From an uncultured Bacillota bacterium (GTDB lineage: Bacteria; Bacillota; JAAYKD01), in assembly GCA_937897315.1 (NCBI GenBank), contig CALCNS010000046.1, positions 1-6,395 on the forward strand: 6,395 nucleotides of DNA, written 5' to 3'. The position numbers and the translations under genes were made by a program. This document shows, one piece after another, positions 1 through 6,395 of this stretch; position 1 is the first letter of the stretch; each line of letters begins with the position of its first letter. The notes under the pieces were generated by a model. It worked only from the letters and a program-made list of their open reading frames with translations, was not told the DNA's origin and searched no databases.

Positions 1-44
1 ATTCCGAAACGTGACTGGAGTTCAGACGTGTGCTCTTCCGATCT
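1..44. other. Illumina TruSeq index adapter left on the contig end
   Basis: Positions 11-44 match the 34-base Illumina read-2/multiplexing primer sequence, ending in GCTCTTCCGATCT at 32-44. Positions 1-10, read as the reverse complement, give GTTTCGGAAT, which is what I recall following the constant part in TruSeq index 21 (GTTTCG plus GA, then AT of the P7 side). Genomic sequence therefore starts at about 45. The mltG reading frame happens to stay open through the adapter, so any automatic translation will carry about 14 false residues at its C-terminus. The match is from memory of the adapter, not from a search, but 34 identical bases leave little doubt. Confidence 0.97.
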
Positions 45-878
45 TCCAACCGGTCCAGGAGGTAAGCCCATGTACATATACGTGTTATAAGGCGAATCCA
101 CTGCAATATCATCTTCACTGAGAATCAGCTTATCTTGCTTTAAAATATAATTGACAGTAGCACAAGATTGTAGAGCCATGTCAATCTGCAATCGATTCAA
201 GAAAACACCGGCAACCAATCCGATTTCCTCTGGGTCTTGAGATTCTTTTTCAACAATGGAAGCTAAGATGATTAACTCCTCTTCAGAGTATGCAAATTGA
301 CTGGGAATCTGAATGTCTTTCATCACAAGGTCGAATTGATTTCGCAACATTTCAATAATATCGTCGGCAGTCATGGTTGAATTCAAATAATAGGTCTCAG
401 GGAAAAGATAACCTTCGAGTTCGTATAACACGTCCGGATTAGCGGTATCCCGTTTGTAAGAACGTATGGCTTGTAAAAAGTTCTCAGCCGTCATCAACCC
501 GGTCTCGGCAATATAGGACGCAATCTGTTCAATCGTGGAGCCTTCGGGTATCGTCAAAGGAATTTTCTCAAGGTAGGTATTTCCTTTGTGTATTTCGTTC
601 GAAATATCGAGCAAGCCCATATGTGGTTGAAGTAGATAACTACCGGCAAAATAACTTCGATTCTGACCAGAAAGGACTCCCCATGTTTGCCAAACGAGTG
701 AAGAGCGAATCCAACCAGAATGTTCAAGTTGATTGCCAATCTCCTCATAATTGCTGCCTTTAGATACTGTAAAAATCTCTTCTGGTTTTCCGGTTGGCTG
801 AGTGAACCACCAAGTGCCAGTAACCAAAAGAGTAAGAATCAATAGAAATGTGAGCAGTGCAGGTTTTTTACAGTTCAT
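45..878 (-). CDS. mltG: Endolytic murein transglycosylase MltG, C-terminus missing
   Basis: MltG cleaves nascent peptidoglycan glycan strands at the outer face of the cytoplasmic membrane and sets glycan chain length. The 278 residues seen begin with a short basic stretch and one hydrophobic helix (about residues 6-26), giving a single-pass anchor with the rest outside. A LysM-like subdomain follows (about 33-110), then the YceG catalytic domain. Family motifs are LEGYLFPETY (154-163), ASIVEKES (206-213, with E210 as the expected catalytic glutamate), VFLNRL (225-230), LQSCATVNY (236-244) and SPYNTY with GLPPGP (262-276). The family normally continues about 50-60 residues past GLPPGP; these are lost at the contig end. 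The start at 878 is supported by TGGATGTGAT just upstream, an 8/10 match to the Shine-Dalgarno complement. An ATG 14 bases further upstream runs into a stop at once. The gene begins 38 bases after the DUF1292 terminator with no obvious promoter of its own, so expression by read-through is likely. Confidence 0.95.
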
Positions 879-911
879 TGTATCACATCCATTCGCAGGA
901 AGTTAGTAAAG

Positions 912-944
912 AAAAAGTCCGATTTGTGTTCTACAAATCGGACT
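912..944 (-). terminator. Rho-independent terminator after the DUF1292 gene
   Basis: A perfect 12-bp stem (916-927 with 933-944) with a 5-base loop (928-932) is followed on the minus strand by a run of T (916-912), then CTTT. It starts 14 bases after the DUF1292 stop codon. Stem length, GC-containing core and T run are all classical. It lies between the DUF1292 gene and mltG and would reduce transcription into mltG. Confidence 0.9.
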
Positions 945-958
945 CCGCGATCGAATTC

Positions 959-1315
959 TTATTCGTCTTCCTCTTCGTCGTCTTCGTCTTCCTCGGCAAC
1001 CAATTCTTCCCAGGCAGCGACAACTTTGTTCCACTCATCTTCGTCCGTGATATCGACTAAGACATCTTCGTCGTTCTCATCGGTTTCGATTCTTAAGATC
1101 ACGGCTTCATCTTCTTCGTCGCCTTCCAATGGGAAGAGGACTGCATATTCCATGTCGTCGATTTCCAGAATTTCAACCAATTCAAACTCGTGTTCATTAC
1201 CTTCGTCGTCCACTAAAGTAACGATTTCCATATCCATTTCTTCGTGGTTATGGTCATGATCGTGATCATGATCGTGCCCGCAATCGCAGGGAGCTTTGAT
1301 ATCTTTTTCAGACAT
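959..1315 (-). CDS. DUF1292 acidic protein with Cys/His/Asp-rich N-terminus
   Basis: This is a 118-residue member of the DUF1292 family (B. subtilis YrzB is a relative), recognised by the central pattern of hydrophobic strands alternating with acidic turns (IVTLVDDEGNEHEFELVEIL, 31-50; YAVLFPLEGDEEDEAVILRI, 57-76) and by its place after ireB-ruvX. The family's molecular function is not known. Residues 10-24 read CDCGHDHDHDHDHNH, with two cysteines and six histidines, which looks able to bind divalent metal; this is inference. The C-terminus (108-118) is almost all Glu and Asp, so the protein is very acidic. No signal peptide or membrane helix is present, so it is probably cytoplasmic. The start at 1315 is chosen over the in-frame ATG at 1342 because AAAGGTG sits 9 bases upstream of it while the longer form has no ribosome binding site. 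The gene has its own promoter and terminator. Confidence 0.88.
   Translation of the reverse strand: MSEKDIKAPCDCGHDHDHDHDHNHEEMDMEIVTLVDDEGNEHEFELVEILEIDDMEYAVLFPLEGDEEDEAVILRIETDENDEDVLVDITDEDEWNKVVAAWEELVAEEDEDDEEEDE
1252..1276. repeat. Short tandem repeat encoding His-Asp dipeptides
   Basis: Four 6-base units in a row (GTCATG, ATCGTG, ATCATG, ATCGTG at 1253-1276) encode the alternating His-Asp stretch of the DUF1292 protein on the minus strand. The units differ only at synonymous or His/Asp-preserving positions. Such a tract could vary in unit number between strains by slippage without breaking the frame. Confidence 0.75.
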
Positions 1316-1324
1316 TCTATTCAG

Positions 1325-1331
1325 CACCTTT
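1325..1331 (-). promoter_or_regulatory. Ribosome binding site that decides the DUF1292 start
   Basis: AAAGGTG on the minus strand lies 9 bases before the ATG at 1315. The upstream in-frame ATG at 1342 has only A/T-rich sequence before it, so this site favours the 118-residue protein over the 127-residue form. Confidence 0.7.
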
Positions 1332-1395
1332 CTATTTGTCATTTCTATTAAATCAGTATTTCTACGTTCAACACCTAGTACGACTGACTCATAAT

Positions 1396-1424
1396 ATCAT
1401 ATCATATGGGCACGATGAAGTCAA
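1396..1424 (-). promoter_or_regulatory. Sigma-A-type promoter for the DUF1292 gene
   Basis: On the minus strand TTGACT (1424-1419) is followed after exactly 17 bases by TATGAT (1401-1396), each one mismatch from the vegetative consensus. Transcription would start near 1389, leaving a leader of about 75 bases before the DUF1292 start. It lies wholly in the gap after ruvX, where no terminator is visible, so DUF1292 could be transcribed both from here and by read-through from ruvX. Confidence 0.75.
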
Positions 1425-1439
1425 TCGTATCCTTCTGCA

Positions 1440-1862
1440 TTAACGTAGAGAATCGAGATAACTCTGCAAGATGAAACTAGCCGCCAACTGGTCTATGACA
1501 AGTTTTCGTTTCTTTCGTTGAACATTTGCCGAGAGAAGCACTTGTTCTGCGCTCTTTGAAGTCAGACGTTCATCCCAAAGTATCACCGGCAAGTGAAAAC
1601 GGTTTTCTAACTCTTTAGCAAAAGCGATGCTGAACTCCCCTTGTGGACCGATGGTATTGTTCATGTTCTTAGGTAAGCCAACCACAAAACCGACGACTGA
1701 ATGAATATGGATTAATTCCTGCAAACGCAAAAAGTCTTGTTCTATGCTCTTTCGTCGAATCACTTCTACACCTTGTGCTGTAATACCTAATAAATCGGAA
1801 ACAGCCACACCGATGGTGTGACTGCCTACATCTAATCCCATCCATCTGGTTTCAGAGATCAT
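1440..1862 (-). CDS. ruvX: RuvX/YqgF-family Holliday junction resolvase-like nuclease
   Basis: This is a 140-residue cytoplasmic protein of usual family length with an RNase H-like fold. The family is described as a putative Holliday junction resolvase and, in E. coli, as a nuclease maturing the 5' end of 16S rRNA. The acidic residues expected at the active site are present: D11 in MGLDVGSHTIGVAVSD (8-23), D97 and E98 in WDERLTS (96-102), and D124 in IDQLAA (123-128). The conserved VVGLPKNMNNT loop is at 60-70. The ATG at 1862 is immediately preceded by the ireB stop TAA, and its binding site AAAGGAG lies inside the end of ireB, so translation is probably coupled. The gene is intact, with all catalytic positions kept. 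Confidence 0.96.
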   Translation of the reverse strand: MISETRWMGLDVGSHTIGVAVSDLLGITAQGVEVIRRKSIEQDFLRLQELIHIHSVVGFVVGLPKNMNNTIGPQGEFSIAFAKELENRFHLPVILWDERLTSKSAEQVLLSANVQRKKRKLVIDQLAASFILQSYLDSLR

Positions 1863-2141
1863 TTAGGACTCCTTTGCTTCTTGAGGTTTGTGCTTTAAAT
1901 AAAAACGAACCAATTCTTCCAAGACTTCGTCGCGATTGACGGTACGAATTAAGTTTCGGGCTCCTTTATGACTGGTTATGTATGCAGGGTCACCCGATAA
2001 AATGTAACCAACAATTTGGTCAATGGGATTATAGTTTTTCTCCGTCAAAGCGGCATCCACCTCTGCCAAAATACGATGTATGCTCTTCTCATCATTATCC
2101 ATGCCTCGAAAACGCATGGTTTCATTTGAAATAGGACTCAT
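1863..2141 (-). CDS. ireB: IreB family regulatory phosphoprotein (DUF965/UPF0297)
   Basis: This is a 92-residue cytoplasmic protein. In Enterococcus faecalis IreB is phosphorylated by the PASTA-domain kinase IreK, dephosphorylated by IreP, and affects cephalosporin resistance and envelope stress responses. The family core is unmistakable: [20 protein letters not shown] (36-55), ARNLIR (61-66) and the acidic-hydrophobic helix [15 protein letters not shown] (71-85). The start at 2141 is backed by a near-perfect ribosome binding site, AAAAAGGAGG at 2151-2160, 9 bases upstream, and the N-terminus aligns with the short disordered family tail. That tail carries Ser2, Ser5 and Thr8; Thr8, just before MRF, sits where the family's phosphorylated threonine is expected (inference). 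The C-terminus (PQEAKES) runs slightly past the usual family end. ruvX follows with no gap. An 84-base gap separates the gene from the PLP enzyme upstream. Confidence 0.96.
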   Translation of the reverse strand: MSPISNETMRFRGMDNDEKSIHRILAEVDAALTEKNYNPIDQIVGYILSGDPAYITSHKGARNLIRTVNRDEVLEELVRFYLKHKPQEAKES

Positions 2142-2214
2142 TTTCCCCGACCTCCTTTTTACTACTTTATTCGCAGTAGAACAGCGGATTCCTGCTCAAG
2201 ATGTTGGTTTTATA

Positions 2215-2239
2215 TGTCAATTTGTTTACAAATGTGACA
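2215..2239. promoter_or_regulatory. Imperfect palindrome across the ynbB stop, possible operator
   Basis: On the minus strand TGTCACATTTGT (2239-2228) is matched by ACAAATTGACA (2225-2215) around an AA centre, with one unpaired base. The stop codon of the PLP enzyme lies in the middle. The right arm contains TTGACA, a perfect -35 hexamer, but no matching -10 is found 16-18 bases on, and no T run follows to make it a terminator. It could be a repressor site or an mRNA hairpin in the ynbB-ireB gap, or chance. Confidence 0.35.
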
Positions 2240-3464
2240 ACAAGGTTTCTCCGATTTCCTCGATGGCTAATTTAACGTGCTCCAAGGTAAGCCCTCCTTG
2301 AACATACACGGTGTATGGCTCACGCATAGGAGCATCTGCACTCAATTCTATCGAAGAACCTTGTATAAAGGCACCTGCTGCCATAATGACCTGATGTTGA
2401 TAACCTGGCATATCCCAAGGTTCTAACAACAAATGGGAGTCCACCGGCGATACTCGTTGAACCGCTCGGCAGAATTCGATTAACGCAGTAGATTCGGGAA
2501 AACGAATCGCTTGAATGATGTCGTTACGAGTTTCTGACCAGTGAGGTGAGACAGTGTATCCCAACTTATTCATCACAAAAGCCAACAAATGCATGCCTTT
2601 TATAGACTGAATGACAGTGTGCGGTGCTAAGAATAATCCTTGAAACATTAGACGCTGGCTGTCTCCAAAGGAAGAACCCATTTCCAATCCAATGCCCGGC
2701 ATCGCAAAACGGGCTGCAGCCGCCTCTACACATGCAGCTTTCCCAACAATGTATCCTCCTCCGGGGGCAATCCCTCCACCCGGATTTTTAATCAAAGAAC
2801 CGGCTACCAAATCAGCTCCCACATCAGTTGGCTCTACAATATCGGTAAATTCACCATAACAATTGTCCACAACGACGATTGCTTGTGGCTGATGCATTCG
2901 TATTCGCTCTATGGCTTCTTTAATTTGTGAGATGGTCAGAGCACTGCGCCACTCATATCCTCTGGAACGTTGTATGAGAATCACTTTTATGGGATGCTGT
3001 AGAGCCTGATCCAAAGCATCGAGGTCGATTCTCCCCTCTACAGTGAGATCTATTTGCTGATAAGTGACTCCAAATTCGGTTAAATTGCCTATGGCCTCTC
3101 CGGCGATTCCAATGACTTGACGCATGGTATCGTAAGGTAACCCCGTGGCAGAAAGCAAAACATCCCCTGGTCTTAAGCAAGCAAATAAAGCAGTCCCTAT
3201 GGCATGTGTTCCCGAAAGGAATTGACCACGAACCAACGCAGACTCGGTATGAAAGATTTCTGCATATACTTGATCCAACGTCTCTCTTCCGGCATTTCCG
3301 TAACCGTAACCGGTAGCAGAATGTAGATGATAATCAGAAACCTGATACTTTCGGAAAGCGCTTAGGACTTTGCGCTGATTCTGTAACGCAATTTCATCTA
3401 AATATTCAAAATGTGAACGGAGGGTCTGTTCTCCATCCTTAATCCAGGATATAATCTCACTCAT
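2226..3464 (-). CDS. ynbB: YnbB-like PLP-dependent enzyme (methionine gamma-lyase family, PF06838)
   Basis: This is a 412-residue fold-type I pyridoxal-phosphate enzyme, usually annotated as 'methionine gamma-lyase family protein' or 'aluminium resistance protein'; the real substrate is not established. The Schiff-base lysine is K226 in GSLIKNPGGG (222-231), followed by the glycine-rich APGGGYIVGK (233-242). D200 in VVVDNCYGEF (197-206) is the residue expected to bind the pyridine nitrogen. The N-terminal HSATGYGYGNAGRETLDQVY (48-67) and the SGTHAIGTALFACLRPGD segment (84-101) are typical of the family. No signal or membrane segment is present, so it is cytoplasmic. Length is normal and no key residue is missing. 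The start at 3464 has GAGG 8 bases upstream, and the first 8 bases overlap the end of hflX (ATGAGTGA), which implies translational coupling. The hflX-ynbB pair is also adjacent in B. subtilis (ynbA-ynbB). Confidence 0.93.
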   Translation of the reverse strand: MSEIISWIKDGEQTLRSHFEYLDEIALQNQRKVLSAFRKYQVSDYHLHSATGYGYGNAGRETLDQVYAEIFHTESALVRGQFLSGTHAIGTALFACLRPGDVLLSATGLPYDTMRQVIGIAGEAIGNLTEFGVTYQQIDLTVEGRIDLDALDQALQHPIKVILIQRSRGYEWRSALTISQIKEAIERIRMHQPQAIVVVDNCYGEFTDIVEPTDVGADLVAGSLIKNPGGGIAPGGGYIVGKAACVEAAAARFAMPGIGLEMGSSFGDSQRLMFQGLFLAPHTVIQSIKGMHLLAFVMNKLGYTVSPHWSETRNDIIQAIRFPESTALIEFCRAVQRVSPVDSHLLLEPWDMPGYQHQVIMAAGAFIQGSSIELSADAPMREPYTVYVQGGLTLEHVKLAIEEIGETLLSHL

Positions 3465-4746
3465 TTGGAGTTCCTCTTTTGTTATCTAGTTTTGCAAGCA
3501 GAATTTGTTTCACTTCCGGTTTGCTCTCCAATAAGAAAGTCACACCGTTCTCATCCTCAGCTCGCTCCAGAACCGTGGTTTGCTGATAAATCGTTTTCAT
3601 TAATTCGCCCTTATCATAAGGAACTTCTAAACGATACACCACTCTGTCTTGAGAAAAATGTTCCTCAATGGCTTGTAGTAGCGCTTCACGACCGATGTTA
3701 TTCTTCACAGAGATGGCGACCGCGTTGCTATGTGAAGTCAAAGCACGTTGCAAGATTCCGGGTTGAAATAAAGCATCTATTTTATTAAAGACACGAATGA
3801 TCGGTTGCTGGATTTCCAACTCTTCCAACAAACTTACTGTGGTCTGAATTTGTTCTTCGTAGTTCGAATCACTGATATCAATGACATGTAAAAGCAAATC
3901 GGCATCTTTCAGTTCATCCAAAGTAGAACGGAATGCAGCAACCAAAGTATGCGGAAGCTTATGAATGAAACCTACGGTATCAGACATGAGAATCTCGCGC
4001 TTGTTACTCAACTGAAAGACTCGAGTAACCGAATCCAAGGTGGCAAATAACTTATCTTCGGCAAATTCGTCTGCATTACAAATCCAATTCAACAGACTGC
4101 TTTTACCTGCATTTGTATAGCCTACTAAAGCAACAACAGGGATACCACTCCGTTGACGAGAACCCTTAGTAACCAGTCGTCGTTTACCAACCTCATCAAT
4201 GGCGGTTTCTAATAAATCAATCCGATTTCGGATATGGCGTCGATCTTGTTCTAACTTGCTTTCCCCGGGACCCCGGGTACCTATTCCTCCACCTAAACGG
4301 GATAAGCTTTTACCCATCCCCGATAAGCGTGGCAGGGTATACTTTAATTGTGCCAGTTCCACTTGGAGCTTTCCTTCTGCACTATTCGCTCGTTGAGCAA
4401 AGATATCGAGAATCAACTGGTTGCGATCCAGTACTCGGCAGTCTGTTTGCTCACTTATATTTCGCAACTGAGAAGGGCTTAAGCTGTCGTTAAAAACGAG
4501 CAAGTCTGCACCGACTTCATTACAATAACGCCCAATCTCCTCTGCTTTGCCTTTTCCGACGTAAAAAGCACTGTCAGGATGAGGACGTTTTTGTTGAAAG
4601 GTTTGTATGACTTCCCCACCGGCTGTGTCAACCAATGCAGTCAATTCTTTCAAAGAATCTTCCGGTGCCCAGGTATCACCGGGGAGTTCCAAAGCGACCA
4701 AGACTGCTTTTTCTCTCGTTGTGGGTTCATTGATTTGATTTTTCAT
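3457..4746 (-). CDS. hflX: Ribosome-associated GTPase HflX
   Basis: HflX binds the 50S subunit and splits or rescues stalled and heat-damaged 70S ribosomes, using GTP. The 429-residue protein has the N-terminal HflX domain (about 13-200) with GKGKAEEI (64-71), the DRNQLILDIFAQRA segment (107-120), and the glycine-rich linker GGGIGTRGPGESKLEQDRR (152-170) that marks this family. The G domain follows: G1 GYTNAGKSS (209-217), G2 around T236 in LFATLD (233-238), G3 DTVGF (256-260), G4 NKID (321-324). G5 reads SVKN (346-349) rather than the common SAK or SAL, a mild variant. A C-terminal domain (about 365-425) completes the protein. The start at 4746 is supported by AAGGAAGG 7 bases upstream. The gene heads the hflX-ynbB-ireB-ruvX run and overlaps ynbB by 8 bases. 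Confidence 0.97.
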   Translation of the reverse strand: MKNQINEPTTREKAVLVALELPGDTWAPEDSLKELTALVDTAGGEVIQTFQQKRPHPDSAFYVGKGKAEEIGRYCNEVGADLLVFNDSLSPSQLRNISEQTDCRVLDRNQLILDIFAQRANSAEGKLQVELAQLKYTLPRLSGMGKSLSRLGGGIGTRGPGESKLEQDRRHIRNRIDLLETAIDEVGKRRLVTKGSRQRSGIPVVALVGYTNAGKSSLLNWICNADEFAEDKLFATLDSVTRVFQLSNKREILMSDTVGFIHKLPHTLVAAFRSTLDELKDADLLLHVIDISDSNYEEQIQTTVSLLEELEIQQPIIRVFNKIDALFQPGILQRALTSHSNAVAISVKNNIGREALLQAIEEHFSQDRVVYRLEVPYDKGELMKTIYQQTTVLERAEDENGVTFLLESKPEVKQILLAKLDNKRGTPNE

Positions 4747-4786
4747 AAATGTTCCTTCCTTATCCGATGAATGCTACATGATTCGC

Positions 4787-4817
4787 CTTATACACTAGAT
4801 TATCCTTTCGGATGCAA
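4787..4817 (-). promoter_or_regulatory. Candidate promoter region for hflX
   Basis: hflX must be transcribed from the 80 bases between the upstream terminator and its start. Two -10-like hexamers are visible on the minus strand, GATAAT (4804-4799) and TATAAG (4792-4787), but neither has a good -35 at 17 bases. TTGCAT (4817-4812) stands 19 bases before TATAAG. The exact promoter is uncertain. Confidence 0.3.
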
Positions 4818-4825
4818 TGTAACGG

Positions 4826-4851
4826 AAAAAAGCCGGATATCCTCCGGCTTT
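4826..4851 (-). terminator. Rho-independent terminator after the MATE gene
   Basis: A stem of 9 bp (4829-4837 with 4843-4851), GC-rich in its centre, has a 5-base loop (4838-4842) and runs straight into a T tract on the minus strand (4831-4826). It lies 17 bases after the MATE stop codon and separates that gene from hflX. Confidence 0.92.
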
Positions 4852-4868
4852 CTGAAATCCGTTTGCGT

Positions 4869-6309
4869 CTAAACTCTCACATGTTTCCACTTATTACTAC
4901 GGAAGCGGTAAAGAATAATGGAGGAACGGGCAAATTGGTCGACTGCCATTGCCACCCATGCTCCAACCAGTCCATACCCTAAAACCTGAACAAAGAGATA
5001 CGACAACACGACACGGAATCCCCAGACTCCCACCAAGGTGGAGTATAAAGGCCATTTGGTATCTCCGGCACCTCGCAGTGCACCGGCCAGCACAAATTGA
5101 GTGGATTGTGAAGGTTGTACAAGGGCAATGATTTTTAGAGCAATTGCTGCTTGAGTTAAAACAGCAATATCATTGGAATAAAGAAAGGCGACTTGTCTGC
5201 CAAAAAAGAATAGAATGACGGCTACACAAACCAGAGACCATCATCGCAAGTTTATGCGCCGCATTGGCCAGCATTTCAGCCATATCCGGTTTTTTTGCTC
5301 CCAAGGGACGCCCTACCAATGAGGTTGCAGACATGGCAAAACCTTGACCGGTGGTAAAGGATAAGCTAGTAATATTCAGAGCCACTTGATGAGCAGCATA
5401 TGTTACCGTGCCTAACCCAGATATGGTTCGAGTAAAAATAACCATACCACCCCGCATAATAAATTGCTCAATGGCAGCCGGGAAACCAATCTTAGCAACT
5501 CTGGCTGCTATATCCCAGTTAAACCGGAATTTCTCTCTGAGGTTTACTGTGATTCTCTTTCCAGGAATCAAGACCAAACTCAAAGCCATGATACTACCCA
5601 CAAAGCGGGAAAATGCGGTGGCAACGGCAGCTCCGGTCACACCCATTTTGGGGAAAAACAAGATGCCGTTGATTAAAAGAAAATTCCCAACCAAGTTGAT
5701 GATGTTCACAGCCATGTTGTTATACATAGGAGATTTCGTATCTCCTGCACCACGCACCATGGAATTTACACTCATTTGAATGGTATTGAAAACCATACTG
5801 ACTGCAACAATCTTAAAGTATTTGACTGCATAAACCATGGTATCGGCTTCAGCACCCATAAACAGTAATATTTGTTCTGCTGCAAAAAACATAACGGCAC
5901 CCATGATAAGACCTAATACTCCTACCAAGATAAGAGATTGTCTGGCGGTTTCATTGGCAGCATCACTTTCGTTCGCGCCAACATGACGAGCAACGACAGC
6001 GGTTGTTCCAACATTAAGGGCCATAAAAATGGCCATGGCAAACATCATGGGCTGATTCGTCAAACCGACAGCAGCAATCGCAGCCGGTCCAATGCGACTG
6101 ACCATGATCATATCAGCCATACCGATTAATGCCATCATGATTTGTTCGGCCAGAGCAGGAGTGGCAAGCTTTAAGACTTCCTTATTGGCTTCTGCTTTGG
6201 TTAAAGATTCTTTTTGTAGAAACGCTTGGTTAAATTTGTCTCTTCCTTTGTGTGATGATTTTGAAACCTCAGTTTCCGGTGAATCGGAAACTTTTATGGG
6301 ATCGCTCAT
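4869..6309 (-). pseudogene. MATE-family multidrug efflux transporter, one-base frameshift
   Basis: MATE proteins are 12-helix inner-membrane antiporters that export cationic drugs and metabolites in exchange for Na+ or H+. Two MatE repeats are visible, each with its signature: VRGAGDTKSPMY (185-196) in the first half and LRGAGDTKWPLY (411-422 after correction) in the second. The first reading frame runs to a stop at 5170, but homology leaves it after residue 359 (MMVS, codon at 5235-5233) and resumes in another frame at 5231 with VCVAVILFFFG and continues to the TAG at 4871-4869. One extra base near 5231-5232 explains this; without it the protein is 479 residues, a normal MATE length. The start at 6309 is preferred over 6315 because AGAAGG (6322-6317) is 7 bases from the former and 1 from the latter. 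The long charged N-terminus (about 1-40) is hydrophilic. Either a real null allele or an assembly error; substrate cannot be predicted. Confidence 0.9.
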
Positions 6310-6316
6310 AGACATA

Positions 6317-6322
6317 CCTTCT
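6317..6322 (-). promoter_or_regulatory. Ribosome binding site that decides the MATE start
   Basis: AGAAGG on the minus strand stands 7 bases before the ATG at 6309 but only 1 base before the in-frame ATG at 6315, favouring the shorter form. In the remaining sequence to 6395 I see no convincing promoter and no other gene. Confidence 0.6.
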
Positions 6323-6395
6323 TCTGTTTATTGTTTTATGAGCAGGATATTTCTATAAGCGTAAGACTTTATCCTTCTCGAGTTTTCGTATTATT

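Noticed and set aside
85..97. 13-base match TATAAGGCGAATC between mltG (about 86-98) and the hflX leader (minus strand, 4792-4780)
   Set aside because: One copy is in a coding region encoding a conserved MltG motif and there is no third copy or structure. Most likely chance.
554..748. Separate 64-residue minus-strand open frame
   Set aside because: It lies wholly inside mltG in another frame, while the mltG frame carries clear family motifs.
924..1259. Plus-strand open frame with long serine runs
   Set aside because: It is the antisense of the GAA/GAC/GAT-rich acidic DUF1292 gene. Poly-Ser is what that codon composition gives in the opposite frame, and there is no ribosome binding site or independent support.
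1316..1342. Upstream in-frame ATG for the DUF1292 gene
   Set aside because: It has no Shine-Dalgarno sequence and would place the good AAAGGTG site inside the coding region.
1413..1429. Short inverted repeat ACGAT/ATCGT over the -35 of the DUF1292 promoter
   Set aside because: Only five base pairs around a 7-base centre, easily expected by chance. Noted as a possible operator but not supported.
2192..2220. TTGACA upstream of ireB as a sigma-A promoter
   Set aside because: At a spacing of 17 the -10 position reads GAGCAG, and 16 or 18 are no better. It is kept only as part of the palindrome.
5170..5246. Programmed ribosomal frameshift in the MATE gene
   Set aside because: No slippery heptamer or downstream stem is seen at the crossing point, and this transporter family is not known to use frameshifting. 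Mutation or assembly error is simpler.
1..6395. CRISPR array, insertion sequence, tRNA, phage or defence system
   Set aside because: Read through on both strands, I found no regularly spaced repeats, transposase motifs, tRNA-like folds or defence-type domains. The gene content is chromosomal housekeeping plus one transporter.

Overview
The window is a piece of a Bacillota (Firmicutes) chromosome. The pairing of ireB with ruvX, a DUF1292 gene and mltG, and of hflX with a YnbB-type PLP enzyme, is typical of that phylum. The moderate GC content by eye, AGGAGG-type ribosome binding sites and sigma-A-like promoter also fit. I cannot place it at genus level; a clostridial or Negativicutes relative seems more likely than Bacillus, but that is only an impression. 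Every credible gene lies on the minus strand, so transcription runs from high to low coordinates.

In transcription order: (1) 6309-4869, a MATE-family multidrug/Na+ antiporter gene broken by a one-base frameshift near 5231 and closed by a strong terminator at 4829-4851. (2) 4746-1440, a tight run of hflX (ribosome-associated GTPase), a YnbB/methionine gamma-lyase-like PLP enzyme overlapping hflX by 8 bases, ireB (target of the PASTA kinase IreK), and ruvX/yqgF (Holliday-junction resolvase-like or pre-16S rRNA nuclease) starting on the base after the ireB stop. (3) 1315-959, a small, very acidic DUF1292 protein with a Cys/His/Asp-rich N-terminus, with its own promoter (1396-1424) and terminator (916-944). 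(4) 878-45, mltG, the membrane-anchored endolytic murein transglycosylase, cut off at the contig end.

The first 44 bases are not biological. They match the reverse complement of an Illumina TruSeq index adapter, so mltG ends there because the assembly does, and the residues read through the adapter are spurious.

The common theme of hflX, ireB, ruvX and mltG is housekeeping: ribosome rescue or maturation, envelope-stress signalling, RNA/DNA processing and cell-wall growth. I see no mobile element, CRISPR array, tRNA or rRNA, and no convincing new defence or biosynthetic system. The points worth a second look are the adapter, the MATE frameshift, the metal-binding-like tail of the DUF1292 protein, its separate transcription unit inside the cluster, and a palindrome across the ynbB stop codon. 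No stretch over 300 bases lacks a gene.
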